Positions 17,546-26,373 of a stretch of 64,000 nucleotides of DNA are shown here, in pieces. Source of the stretch: Geosporobacter subterraneus DSM 17957 (GTDB lineage Bacteria; Bacillota; Clostridia; Peptostreptococcales; Thermotaleaceae); assembly GCF_900142145.1 (NCBI RefSeq), contig NZ_FQZV01000008.1, positions 1-64,000 on the forward strand, given 5' to 3'. The first letter of the stretch is position 1. Each line of letters starts with the position of its first letter. The translations under genes were made by a program, and so were the position numbers. The notes under the pieces were generated by a model that was given only the letters and a program-made list of their open reading frames with translations, was not told the DNA's origin and made no database searches.

Positions 17546-18343
17546 ATGAGATTATTTATTTGTGCAGACATTGAGGGAACTACCGGAATAGCTCATTGGG
17601 ATGAAACAGATAAGCCTAAGGCTGACTATGAACCATTTGCTGCTCAAATGACAAGAGAAGTAAATGCGGCCTGTACTGGGGCATTAGAGGCTGGATTTAA
17701 AGAAATCACCGTTAAGGATGCCCATGACTCCGCTAGAAATATTGATTTTTCTCAGCTGCCGGAAAATGTACGATTAATACGGGATTGGGCTAGAAATCCG
17801 CTGAGTATGATGGCCGGTATTGACGAAGGATTTGACGCCTGTGTATTTACCGGATTTCATGTAGGTGCTCACTCAGCTGGAAATCCTCTGGCTCATACAA
17901 TGAATCTCAATATCTATTCATTAAAAATTAATGGCTTAGAGGCTAGCGAACTTCATCTGAATGCATATACTGCTGCTTATCACGGAGTTCCCTTGGTTTG
18001 TGTAACGGGGGATGCAGCAGTTTGTGAAGAAGCTAAAAAAATAAACCCGCATATAAAGACAGTCCCCGTAATAGAGGGAATAGGAGATGCATCCATATCC
18101 ATCCATCCCAATTTAGCATTGCAAAAAATCCAGAAGAATGTGGAATCTGCACTGAAAGAGGATTTGAGCAAATATGCAATCCAAATCCCTGAAAATTTCG
18201 AGATTGAAATAAGCTTTAAACAACACCATTCGGCCTACCATGCATCCCATTACCCTGGAGTAGAGCGGCTTGATGCAACAACCGTAAGGTTTAGGACAAA
18301 TGATTATTATGAAGTATTAAGAACCTTTTATTATATCCGCTAA
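17546..18343 (+). CDS. dppA: D-aminopeptidase, M55 family
   Basis: 265 residues from ATG 17546; the earlier ATG at 17540 lies too close to GGGGG. M55 enzymes are zinc peptidases that cut D-amino-acid dipeptides. Metal ligands of the family are in ADIEGTTGI (Asp/Glu, about 6-14), VKDAHDSARN (His about 60), GFHVGAHSAG (His near 100) and ASELHLN (Glu about 132). No dipeptide transporter follows, so it is a lone gene, possibly recycling cell-wall D-peptides. Confidence 0.9.
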   Translation: MRLFICADIEGTTGIAHWDETDKPKADYEPFAAQMTREVNAACTGALEAGFKEITVKDAHDSARNIDFSQLPENVRLIRDWARNPLSMMAGIDEGFDACVFTGFHVGAHSAGNPLAHTMNLNIYSLKINGLEASELHLNAYTAAYHGVPLVCVTGDAAVCEEAKKINPHIKTVPVIEGIGDASISIHPNLALQKIQKNVESALKEDLSKYAIQIPENFEIEISFKQHHSAYHASHYPGVERLDATTVRFRTNDYYEVLRTFYYIR

Positions 18344-18352
18344 GGCTGCATC

Positions 18353-18400
18353 AAAAAAGATGATCTTTGATTAAATATCTTAATCTAAGATCATCTTTTT
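18353..18400. terminator. Bidirectional terminator
   Basis: AAAAAAGATGATCTT / AAGATCATCTTTTT between convergent dppA and the minus-strand lipoprotein gene. Confidence 0.85.
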
Positions 18401-19027
18401 CTAGGCAAATTCATGGTAGATACTGATATATACAATAACCCCATCTTCAACCTCAAAGGTTATATAGTTATAGGCATCATCTTGGAACCTATACCCACGA
18501 TTATTTGCATCTTCTCTCCCATCAGGTATGGGTATTAACTCAGGATATTTTGCTGACAGGTCCTCCAGGGAATCCCCAACTTTAATTCCCCGTATAGTCT
18601 GATATTTTGAATCATCGGTTTCCATACTCAAGATATAGAATCTTGTGCCGTTATCTTTTGGTGAGAAGAGCTTTATGGCCAACCCTGAAAACTGAATTTC
18701 TTTCATATATGAACCTGCAAATGTATCACTTTCCGCTCCAAGCCGGTACAAATCTTCTTGTTCTGCCTTTCCCAGAATGTCTTCTAAGTCTGCCTCGTCA
18801 TCCCAATCCATAAGAGAAATTTGTTTACCCTCTACGGTGATAGAAAACTCTTTCATCCTATTGTTCTCTTCAATATTTGAACTATTTTCCTTCTCTCCCT
18901 TGCCATTTTCAAGAACTACTTTACTGCTATCTGAACTGCCTTTATTTGAATCCAGTTCTTGCGGTTTTTGACAGCCTATCATTGTTAATAAGCTAATGGC
19001 CAAAATAATGGTTGCTTTATTTTTCAA
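18401..19027 (-). CDS. Lipoprotein of unknown function
   Basis: 208 residues from a TTG start (19027) with AGAGGGAAG upstream. Lipobox TMIGC (Cys about 19), then a Ser/Glu/Asn-rich linker to about residue 57, then a globular domain. The motif RGIKVGDSLEDLSAKYPE resembles the start of small lipoprotein domains that measure a substrate level or assist assembly; no family is certain. The start overlaps the end of a 45-codon upstream frame. Confidence 0.65.
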   Translation of the reverse strand: MKNKATIILAISLLTMIGCQKPQELDSNKGSSDSSKVVLENGKGEKENSSNIEENNRMKEFSITVEGKQISLMDWDDEADLEDILGKAEQEDLYRLGAESDTFAGSYMKEIQFSGLAIKLFSPKDNGTRFYILSMETDDSKYQTIRGIKVGDSLEDLSAKYPELIPIPDGREDANNRGYRFQDDAYNYITFEVEDGVIVYISIYHEFA

Positions 19028-19154
19028 GTTCTTCCCTCTTTCTTGTATCGTTTACAGATCTAATCCCTCTGCCTAAAATTTTCTTAAGATTTTCATCTTT
19101 TAGCTTATATATCCTAGGCTTCTCTACCTCAAAAACTAAGTTTCCTCCTCCCAT
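19017..19154 (-). CDS. Possible 45-residue basic protein
   Basis: Open frame ATG 19154 to TAA 19017, overlapping the lipoprotein start by 11 bases, so the two could be translationally coupled. Lys/Arg-rich (MGGGNLVFEVEKPRIYKLK...). No clear ribosome site, so support is weak. Confidence 0.3.
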   Translation of the reverse strand: MGGGNLVFEVEKPRIYKLKDENLKKILGRGIRSVNDTRKREELEK

Positions 19155-19199
19155 TCTTAAACGCTGTTATCCTGTATTGTTCAATCTACAATATTAATA

Positions 19200-19430
19200 T
19201 TACCAAAATAACCCATCTTGTGGCAAGTAGTATTCTTCTGCATAAACCAATAATCCATCCTTTAACAGTCCGGCGATTCCTTTTGCAATCATACCGCTGC
19301 CGGAACAGTAGTCCAGCACTTTATCTCGTTGCTGAATCCCTAAGGATTTAACGAAATCAGAGATGCCTTCCGGAAGGTTTTTGCCAATCACCCAGGATAT
19401 TAAATACATGCTCATGGGTATACCATGCAT
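19200..19430 (-). pseudogene. SAM-dependent methyltransferase fragment
   Basis: 76 residues ending right after the SAM-binding motif I (KVLDYCSGSGMIAKGIAGLL, about 37-56). Class I methyltransferases need about 120 further residues, and none follow. No ribosome site precedes ATG 19430. Remnant lying 2 bases behind the D-glutamate-cyclase-like gene. Confidence 0.65.
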
Positions 19431-19431
19431 T

Positions 19432-20334
19432 TTATGATACAGACTTACAAAAAGATTGATCTGCTGACAGAGCCAGTTCTACAACGCCTCTTAGACAATT
19501 CAATATTTCAAGATTATCCTTCAAGCTCAGGCCATCTACAGTTAATGTTGGTTTTTTGGTGCAGCCATCTACCGCCCCTGACTGAACAATCGTTTTTAAG
19601 AGTCTTATTTCTGCTTCCTGATCATGCAGCAGCATTCTTCTTGCCTTTATAGAAAGTGCAGCTGCCAGGGCATGGCCACCCCAATTGGATACCCCTGCCA
19701 AAATCAGAATGTCCGTTGCAAAAACTGCACATACTTGATCTCCTTTATAAACAGTACGGATTACTTGAGACCTTATTTTTCCCATGCCTACCTCGTTTCC
19801 TCCGTCTCCAACGGCGATGGTTGGAATTCTTTGCTGTTTGGCCTGCTCAAATAGAATATCCGTATTGGGTACTAAATCACTTAAATCTTCACCTCTCATG
19901 GAGTAGCACTTTCCATCCGCTGCTCTTCCGGGTCTTTCTATGGCAACGATGTGGGAGGGCCGATATTTCTTGAGTATCTGTTTTGACATATCCAACTCCT
20001 CCCCATGGCTGATAATCTCTACAGGTGTTTTCATTCCCTTGACCTTCAAAGCCTGATGCAGCAGACTGGACGAGTAGCAGTCCGTAATCAAAACCGTTTC
20101 TTTTCCCAACTGTTCTAAAGCGCTGGCTAAGGCTACTGCTCCAATAGGACCATCGGTTTCTCCTGCCATGGCCTGACGGATTGCGAATCCGGTAACGATA
20201 AAGATCCTGCTCCCATTGAAAAGCTCTGCTGCGGCTTCTTCCAGTTGTCCCATTAACCGGACATGCTCTATACCCCTTTGGTTCAGGTTTTTTCTGATGA
20301 TTTCTTCTAATTGATGAAAGAATCTCTCTTCCAT
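19432..20334 (-). CDS. D-glutamate cyclase-like protein (DUF4392)
   Basis: 300 residues, ATG 20334 behind AGGAG. Matches the C-terminal domain of mammalian D-glutamate cyclase: GETDGPIGAVALASALEQLG (about 58-77), VLITD, HIVAIERPGRAADGKCYSMR (split), and IAVGDGGNEVGMGK (about 174-187). The family is thought to interconvert D-glutamate and 5-oxo-D-proline or related acids; the reaction here is inferred. Stand-alone gene. Confidence 0.85.
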   Translation of the reverse strand: MEERFFHQLEEIIRKNLNQRGIEHVRLMGQLEEAAAELFNGSRIFIVTGFAIRQAMAGETDGPIGAVALASALEQLGKETVLITDCYSSSLLHQALKVKGMKTPVEIISHGEELDMSKQILKKYRPSHIVAIERPGRAADGKCYSMRGEDLSDLVPNTDILFEQAKQQRIPTIAVGDGGNEVGMGKIRSQVIRTVYKGDQVCAVFATDILILAGVSNWGGHALAAALSIKARRMLLHDQEAEIRLLKTIVQSGAVDGCTKKPTLTVDGLSLKDNLEILNCLRGVVELALSADQSFCKSVS

Positions 20335-20370
20335 ATCTTCAGCTCCTTATCTAATAAAAAATAAAAACAA

Positions 20371-20402
20371 AAAACCCAGAATAACAAAGCGTTATCTGGG
20401 TC
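20371..20402 (-). terminator. Terminator ahead of the D-glutamate-cyclase-like gene
   Basis: Minus strand AACCCAGATAACG-type stem ending CTGGGTTTTTT. It ends transcription of the DUF3870 gene lying upstream. Confidence 0.75.
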
Positions 20403-20465
20403 TTATTTACAGTTGTATATAGAGGCAAATCCACATACGAGTAAACAAAACGTATATGTATTTTT

Positions 20466-20679
20466 AATATCTACTCATAGGTGTCAACTTAATCCAATTA
20501 TTTCCAAATAAACCTTAGAAGCATGTCATTCTGAGCGTTAGCGAAGAATCTTATAAAACATAAGCAAGATTACTTTTGATTATCAGAATATATCATCTAG
20601 CTTAAAGATCCTTCGACTCCGTTTTACTCCGCTCAGGATGACAAATTATGGGTTAAGTTGACGCCTATGAATATCTACT
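20466..20679. mobile_element. MITE-like element, copy A (194 bp) with 10-bp target duplication
   Basis: Element 20476-20669. Ends CATAGGTGTCAACTTAA.. and ..TTAAGTTGACGCCTATG form terminal inverted repeats of about 17-21 bp. Flanks are a perfect 10-bp direct repeat AATATCTACT (20466-20475 and 20670-20679). The interior is a long imperfect palindrome: GTCATTCTGAGCG..GCGAAGAATCTT in one half pairs with AAGATCCTTCG..CGCTCAGGATGAC in the other. No coding capacity. Copy B at 53373-53566 is its reverse complement with only three differences seen by eye. Confidence 0.92.
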
Positions 20680-20711
20680 ATTAGTATAGTAGATTCTTCA
20701 GCTGGTTTCAA

Positions 20712-21032
20712 TTACTTTTTTAGCATCATATATTTATTTCGGGCATCCTTCACTGCGGCGATTACTGCCTTTTGAGCAATGCCATGAAATCTGTCCTTGA
20801 TTTCTTCTACAATTTGATCTATATCTTCTATCAAATTGTAATCAATCAACATCGATTTAATAAAATCTGCTGTTACGTCCCTAACCATATTGCAGGTTAG
20901 ATCAACGATTTTTCCGTTTTCTCTTTCTAGTATAATGCCGATAAAAAACATATCAAACATAGCAGAAATAGGATCATTACTGCTGATCTTTGCTGTTCCT
21001 ATCACATAGATTGTATTTTTTGCATAGATCAA
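20712..21032 (-). CDS. DUF3870 family protein
   Basis: 106 residues matching DUF3870: TIYVIGTAKISSNDPISAMF (about 7-26), FFIGIILERENGKIVDLTCN, and HGIAQKAVIAAVKDARNKY near the C-terminus. Cytoplasmic, function unknown, common in clostridia near amino-acid metabolism genes. Monocistronic. Confidence 0.85.
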   Translation of the reverse strand: MIYAKNTIYVIGTAKISSNDPISAMFDMFFIGIILERENGKIVDLTCNMVRDVTADFIKSMLIDYNLIEDIDQIVEEIKDRFHGIAQKAVIAAVKDARNKYMMLKK

Positions 21033-21258
21033 ATAGATTCAACCCCCTTCCCTAATCAATCATAACATCACAGCGAAAAAAAGAAAAGCTCTCCCATCAG
21101 TAAAAAAGCGAAGGATTGCTGCTACTAGCCCTTTTTTATTCATATAACCTACCCTTGGCAAGTTAATAGATTGTTTCGAGCTGCTGCTTTAAAAACATAT
21201 CTCGAATGATTAGACACGATTTGGTTAAACTAAAATTATCGAAAGGAGGTTGATGCCA

Positions 21259-21468
21259 ATGACCGTTCAAGGCGATTTGCAAAAGGCAGTCGCATCCTGT
21301 GAATCTGCAAAGGGAACTTATGCTGTGATGGCAGAGTCAACGGAGGATCAGCAGGTAAAGCAAATGTTCAAAAGTATGAAATCAGACATGGAAAAACATA
21401 TCCAGTTTCTGAATAATCGATTAAGCTATCTCAATGAGAATAGTCAGTTGAATCAAATGAATAAATAA
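21259..21468 (+). CDS. DUF1657 family protein
   Basis: 69 residues from ATG 21259, nine bases after AAAGGAGG (an earlier ATG at 21253 is too close). Helical protein: MTVQGDLQKAVASCESAKGT..., later MKSDMEKHIQFLNNRLSYL. DUF1657 proteins are found in spore formers, usually with spoVA-type genes; here the gene stands alone. Followed by an AGGCGG/CCGCCT terminator. Confidence 0.85.
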   Translation: MTVQGDLQKAVASCESAKGTYAVMAESTEDQQVKQMFKSMKSDMEKHIQFLNNRLSYLNENSQLNQMNK

Positions 21469-21474
21469 ATTAAG

Positions 21475-21499
21475 AGGCGGAATCCCATACCGCCTTTTA
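21475..21499 (+). terminator. Terminator of the DUF1657 gene
   Basis: AGGCGG (21475-21480) / CCGCCT (21490-21495) followed by TTTT. Confidence 0.75.
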
Positions 21500-21600
21500 T
21501 CATATCCTTTATTCATAACCGTTCCCTTGGAATCTGTTGCTGCAAACTTTCCATCGAAGGACTAGTACAAGTCTTCTTTTATGCTAATCATTGGAACATT

Positions 21601-22623
21601 CTATTCTTTATAGATTTCACTATTCCACCGTTTTAATATTTTTTGCCGATTGACTCCAGCCCATTCATGGTCATAATTAACTACATTTAGTTCCGAGAGA
21701 GGAAAGGCTTCTGCTGGCGAAAGGGCCTCTCTATTGGTTAGCAAATGGTAGTTTCCTACTTGTTTTCCCAGCTCCTGGGCCTGTTTTGTCAGTACCCAAT
21801 CAATGAATCTCTCTGCCTCTTCCTTTTCAGGGCCATTGTGAATCATGGCTACAGCACCGATTTCATAACCCGTTCCCTCTTTGGGAAAGGAGATTACAAT
21901 TTGATTAAAGCCTTCTTTAAAAAACTTCACAGCATCATGGGCAAATAGAATTGCAACCCCCATATCCCCCATTCCCACCAATCTCCCGGAAGTACTTCCG
22001 GAGGTGGTATACCAGCCAATCTGCCCATGCAACTTGCTTAGATATTCAAAGGCTGCCTCTTCGCCATACAGTTGAATCAGCGTTGCTAAGATGGTATAAC
22101 CTGTGCCCGATGTGTTAGGATTTGGCATGGCAATCATCCATTTTAGTTCCGACTGGAGCAGCTCCTCCCATGATTTTGGAACAGATAGTCCATTTTGCTG
22201 CAGCCACAGCCGATTGCTGACAATGGCAAGGGGGCCTGCATAGATTCCTGTCCAGTAACCCTCTTCGTCTTTAAAAATATCGTCGATTTGCTGTCTATTT
22301 GGGGATAAATAAGGTGCCAATAAGCCTTCCTGTTTAGCCTGGATAAAGGTGTCTACGGGTCCCCCAAACCAGATGCTCGCCCGGGGCGCATCCTTCTCTC
22401 TTTGCAGCCGGTGCAAAATTTCCCCCGCAGACAATCTTACATATTTCACTTTAATCCCTGTCTCTTTTTCAAAGGCCTCAATGGCTTTAATGGCATGATC
22501 TTCATATAAGCCTGCATAAACATGAAGCATCTTTGGCTCATTTACTGATGTACAGCCAACCAAAACAGCTATCATCAGAATCGTTGATAGAATTATCGAA
22601 ACGTATTTTTTACCCATATCCAT
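21601..22623 (-). CDS. Iron-type ABC transporter substrate-binding lipoprotein 1
   Basis: 340 residues with lipobox VLVGC (Cys about 24). Family of Fe(III)/AfuA-like binding proteins: HVYAGLYEDHAIKAIEAFEK, ASIWFGGPVDTFIQAK, DEEGYWTGIYAGPLA, NTSGTGYT, EGTGYEIGAVAMI. Clearly a paralog of the protein encoded at 26374-27444. Last gene of the transporter cluster, behind mgtC. No ligand tyrosine pair can be assigned with confidence, so the substrate may be iron or a phosphorylated compound. Confidence 0.85.
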   Translation of the reverse strand: MDMGKKYVSIILSTILMIAVLVGCTSVNEPKMLHVYAGLYEDHAIKAIEAFEKETGIKVKYVRLSAGEILHRLQREKDAPRASIWFGGPVDTFIQAKQEGLLAPYLSPNRQQIDDIFKDEEGYWTGIYAGPLAIVSNRLWLQQNGLSVPKSWEELLQSELKWMIAMPNPNTSGTGYTILATLIQLYGEEAAFEYLSKLHGQIGWYTTSGSTSGRLVGMGDMGVAILFAHDAVKFFKEGFNQIVISFPKEGTGYEIGAVAMIHNGPEKEEAERFIDWVLTKQAQELGKQVGNYHLLTNREALSPAEAFPLSELNVVNYDHEWAGVNRQKILKRWNSEIYKE

Positions 22624-22656
22624 TTTCCTCTCATTTTATACTAAAGGAAACTGACT

Positions 22657-23391
22657 TCAAGTTTTATAAGCTATTTTACTGTCGTTCCATATAACCTGCT
22701 CAACACCGTCAATCCTATTAACATCATCAAAAAAGTCTTTCATTTCAAAATCCTTGCAAACCTTCACCGCAAAATGTATCTCTATTAGATTTTGTGTTTC
22801 CAATATAATAGTCGGTTCTAATACATCCTCTTTCTCGCATTCAACATCATCGGAGTTTCTGAAAATCTGAATATCTTTAATAATAATATTATAGCTTCCG
22901 AATACCTGACCAATATCTCCAATCAGGCCTAATCTTTCTCTGCATTGTATAATCAATACCTTGTATTTCTTTGTAAAGATTTTTTTCTCAAATACACCAA
23001 GGCTCATTAATGAAAAAAGAACTATGCCAGCAGTAGTTAATCCGCCAAGGTAGTATCCTCCGCCGATAGCAAGTCCTATCCCGCCGCATACCCATATACT
23101 GGCCGCTGTTGTCAATCCTCTGATACTATTTCCCGTTCTTAGGATCGTTCCTGCGCCTAAAAACCCAATACCACTGACAACCTGTGCTGCCAACCGGGCA
23201 GGATCTCCGGTGGCTGGCAAATTATTGAATCCATGGGTAGATATAAGCATAATTAAGGCTGAACCTAAGGTCACTAAAATATGCGTTCGGAGTCCTGCCG
23301 GTCTATTATTTGCTTCTCTCTCTATGCCGATTAATCCTCCAATAATCGCGGAGAGAATTAACCTTAATATGAGTTCATAGGTAGTGATCAT
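22657..23391 (-). CDS. MgtC/SapB family membrane protein
   Basis: 244 residues. Four to five N-terminal helices with the family's GGLIGIEREANNRPAGLRTH (about 18-37) and SGIGFLGAGTI, followed by a soluble C-terminal ACT-like domain (about 140-240). MgtC proteins modulate membrane energy use and Mg limitation in other bacteria. It sits between the ABC ATPase and the second binding protein. Confidence 0.9.
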   Translation of the reverse strand: MITTYELILRLILSAIIGGLIGIEREANNRPAGLRTHILVTLGSALIMLISTHGFNNLPATGDPARLAAQVVSGIGFLGAGTILRTGNSIRGLTTAASIWVCGGIGLAIGGGYYLGGLTTAGIVLFSLMSLGVFEKKIFTKKYKVLIIQCRERLGLIGDIGQVFGSYNIIIKDIQIFRNSDDVECEKEDVLEPTIILETQNLIEIHFAVKVCKDFEMKDFFDDVNRIDGVEQVIWNDSKIAYKT

Positions 23392-23498
23392 CTTAAGCCC
23401 CCTTTACAATACATCATTACAAAATTTTTGGTTTCCAAAATTCTGTCTAAGGCGCAATTCTAAAACCGACCCAATAATAATGGACGAGATTTCCTTTC

Positions 23499-24566
23499 TT
23501 AGAGAATATGTAATGCACGTGCTTCAAATCCTATTCCCATCTGATCTCCAATCCTATATATCGTCTTCCCGGTTGGATTGTTTTCACTGATCTCCATACC
23601 CACTCCGAAAAAATCTACTCCGTACTCATGGTTTTGACCCATGAATACGCTTTTTTCTACCTTAACAACAAAATCATTTTTCCCTACGATGACCCCTTCA
23701 GGTCTGATCACTACGCGAACCTCCTGTCCTGCTTCAAAGGATTTATTTGCAGTTGTACTATATTCTACTCCGTGAATATCTACGATGACCGAATCCCCAT
23801 TCTTGCCTTTGATCCGTCCATCCAATATATTGGCCCTGCCAATGAAATTGGCTACAAATTCATTTATGGGACGTTGATATATTTCCTGAGGACTTCCCTG
23901 CTGTTCTATTATACCATTATTCATGATAATCACTTTATCCGACATTGCCATAGCCTCTTCCTGATCGTGTGTTACATATATAGAGGTTATACCTACATTC
24001 TGTTGTATTTTCCTTATTTCGTCCCTCATGTGAATCCTTAGCTTAGCATCTAGATTTGAAAGGGGTTCATCAAAGAGCAGTACCCCCGGTTCCATAACCA
24101 ATGCCCTTGCAAGGGAGACTCTTTGCTGTTGTCCACCGGACATCTGAGCAGGTACCCTTTCCGAAAAATCCTCCATTTTCATCATTTTCAGGATTCGTTC
24201 TACCCTTTCTTTGATCTCAGTTTTTGGCCGTTTTAGTATTTTTAGGCCATAGGCAATATTATCAAATACATTCATATGGGGAAACAGTGCATAGTTCTGG
24301 AAAACCATAGCCGTATCTCTCTTGTCAGGGGTCTTATTGGCAACATTTTCTTCACCAATATAAACATTCCCACTGGTAGGCATCTCAAAACCGGCTATCA
24401 TCCTCAAAGTAGTCGTTTTGCCGCAGCCAGAAGGCCCTAACATGGTAGCAAATTCGCCGGGTTCGATTTTTAAGTTTATATCATTTACAGCAACAACCTT
24501 ATCTCTGCCAGAAGTAATAAAGGTCTTATTTAAATTCTCAAGATGAACTTGTTTCGGTGATTTCAT
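23499..24566 (-). CDS. ABC transporter ATP-binding protein (iron/spermidine type)
   Basis: 355 residues. Walker A GPSGCGKTT (about 44-52), Q-loop FQNYALFPHM, signature MSGGQQQRVSLARAL (about 141-155), Walker B LLFDEPLSNLDAKL (about 161-174), H-loop VTHDQEEAM, and a C-terminal TOBE region. This is the FbpC/PotA group, forming the energy unit for the permease 11 bases upstream. Confidence 0.92.
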   Translation of the reverse strand: MKSPKQVHLENLNKTFITSGRDKVVAVNDINLKIEPGEFATMLGPSGCGKTTTLRMIAGFEMPTSGNVYIGEENVANKTPDKRDTAMVFQNYALFPHMNVFDNIAYGLKILKRPKTEIKERVERILKMMKMEDFSERVPAQMSGGQQQRVSLARALVMEPGVLLFDEPLSNLDAKLRIHMRDEIRKIQQNVGITSIYVTHDQEEAMAMSDKVIIMNNGIIEQQGSPQEIYQRPINEFVANFIGRANILDGRIKGKNGDSVIVDIHGVEYSTTANKSFEAGQEVRVVIRPEGVIVGKNDFVVKVEKSVFMGQNHEYGVDFFGVGMEISENNPTGKTIYRIGDQMGIGFEARALHIL

Positions 24567-24577
24567 GCTATCCTCTC

Positions 24578-26278
24578 CTATCCTTCTATATCACTGATAT
24601 CAATACCTAGTTTTGACAAAATAAACTGCATTGTCCATACAACTACTGCGACGATCAAAATCAAAATCGTAGAATAAGCTGATGCAACGCCTATTTTTCC
24701 TACATCGATCTGGTTCATAATCGCTGCTGTGAGCAGATTGTATCTGGCTGAAACAAGGAATATAACCGTACTAACCAAAGTCATACTTCGAACGAAAGTA
24801 TATACTAGGCCACTGAAAAATGCCGGCCGAATCATGGGGATGGTTACAGAAGTAAATACCTTTGAGCTGGAAGCCCCCAGCACGTTTGCAGCTTCTTCAA
24901 TAGAGGGATCAATTTGCTGCAGGGCTGCAATCCCAGCCCGGATACCAATAGGCATGCTTCGCATCACAAAGGCAATAATCAAAATAGTAGCTGTTCCCGT
25001 AAGTACTAAGGGCTTAGTATTATAGGACAGCACATAACCAAGTCCTATAACGGTACCAGGTATGGCTAAGGCAAGCATTGTAGTCATTTCTACAAAGCTC
25101 TTTCCAAGGAACTTTTTTCTTACGATCAGGAACGCAATAATCATAGCCAGGATACCGCTTATAGGTGTTGCCATTAAGGATAAGAATGTGGTATCTTTTA
25201 TAGGCTTCATCCCCAAATTGATCACATACTTAAAGTGATTTAAAGAGAAAGAGTAATCGGCTCCCCATAATTTGATAAATGCACCAATAGGAACCAGTAT
25301 ATACATGAGCCCGACGAATACACTTAGCCCCAGTACGATGATATATACCGGTCTCGTTATCTCAGGGCTGTCAATAAGCTCTCTGGCTCTTGATGCCTTA
25401 CCGGTAACAGTAACATAAGACTTTTTCCCTACATAATATTTTTGAACCATGAATATGGTTGTGGAAATCATTAATAAGATTATCGCTAATGCGGTACCCC
25501 CGCCAATATCATAGTTGCCAATACCCTGCAGGTAAATTTGTACTGCTAAAGTAGTATAGTTCCCACCTATAACCATTGGATTGCCAAAGTCGGCAATGGA
25601 TTGAATAAAAACCAGTAAGAATGCATTAGCTAGGCCAGGCACCATTAGTGGCAGTGTAATGGATCTGAATACCTCTCCTCTTGAAGCGCCCAAGTCTCTG
25701 GCTGCCTCTTCAACCGAGGGGTCAATACTCTTTAATAAGCCTACCAGGAGAAGATAGGCAACTGGAAAAAAGGTTAAGGTTTGAACCAGTATCAATCCGT
25801 TTAGCCCATACACGTTGGCTTCTCTCATTCCTAGAATGCCTCTAGTGATAAACCCGTTTCTTCCGAATAATAAAATGGTAGATAAGGCTATCACAAAAGG
25901 AGGCGAAACCATTGGCAAAATCGCTATTGCATTAAAGATTTTTTTATTTGGTATTTTTAGATAGGCGGAAGCATAGGCGAACAAAAAACCGATTGCAGTA
26001 GAGATCACACTGACAATGAGACCAAGATAAACTGTATTCCACAATATCTCCTTCGTAGAGGATAATCTAAAGATTTCCTTATAATGATATAATGATAGGG
26101 TATTTTTATAATATAGGCTCTCTTTTAGGATAATAATGAGAGGATATAATATGAACAAAAATACAATGGCGATAACCCCAAGAATCGTAACCATTAAAAT
26201 AGGATCTCGCATATTTTTCTTAATATAATCTATTTCAGTCTTCAATCTTAGTTTTCTATCAGATGTTTTTAGTACCAT
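24578..26278 (-). CDS. Fused two-domain ABC permease, iron type (FbpB-like)
   Basis: 566 residues from ATG 26278 (GGAG 6 bases away). About twelve helices in two permease halves, each with an EAA loop: EEAARDLGASRGEVFRSITL (half 1) and EEAANVLGASSSKVFTSVTI (half 2). Fused permeases of this type import ferric iron or related substrates. Separated from its binding-protein gene by a strong hairpin. Confidence 0.92.
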   Translation of the reverse strand: MVLKTSDRKLRLKTEIDYIKKNMRDPILMVTILGVIAIVFLFILYPLIIILKESLYYKNTLSLYHYKEIFRLSSTKEILWNTVYLGLIVSVISTAIGFLFAYASAYLKIPNKKIFNAIAILPMVSPPFVIALSTILLFGRNGFITRGILGMREANVYGLNGLILVQTLTFFPVAYLLLVGLLKSIDPSVEEAARDLGASRGEVFRSITLPLMVPGLANAFLLVFIQSIADFGNPMVIGGNYTTLAVQIYLQGIGNYDIGGGTALAIILLMISTTIFMVQKYYVGKKSYVTVTGKASRARELIDSPEITRPVYIIVLGLSVFVGLMYILVPIGAFIKLWGADYSFSLNHFKYVINLGMKPIKDTTFLSLMATPISGILAMIIAFLIVRKKFLGKSFVEMTTMLALAIPGTVIGLGYVLSYNTKPLVLTGTATILIIAFVMRSMPIGIRAGIAALQQIDPSIEEAANVLGASSSKVFTSVTIPMIRPAFFSGLVYTFVRSMTLVSTVIFLVSARYNLLTAAIMNQIDVGKIGVASAYSTILILIVAVVVWTMQFILSKLGIDISDIEG

Positions 26279-26307
26279 TACTATCTCCCTTCCTCCCACA
26301 GACTATG

Positions 26308-26350
26308 ATATTAAAGAATCCATGTAGCAACTACATGGATTCTTTAATAT
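26308..26350 (-). terminator. 20-bp perfect hairpin between binding protein and permease
   Basis: Arms 26308-26327 and 26331-26350 are fully complementary with a 3-base loop. Placed between the binding-protein stop and the permease start, it likely gives partial termination and mRNA stability so that the binding protein is made in excess. Confidence 0.85.
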
Positions 26351-26373
26351 TTAATAGGAGCTTCTGTCTTGAT

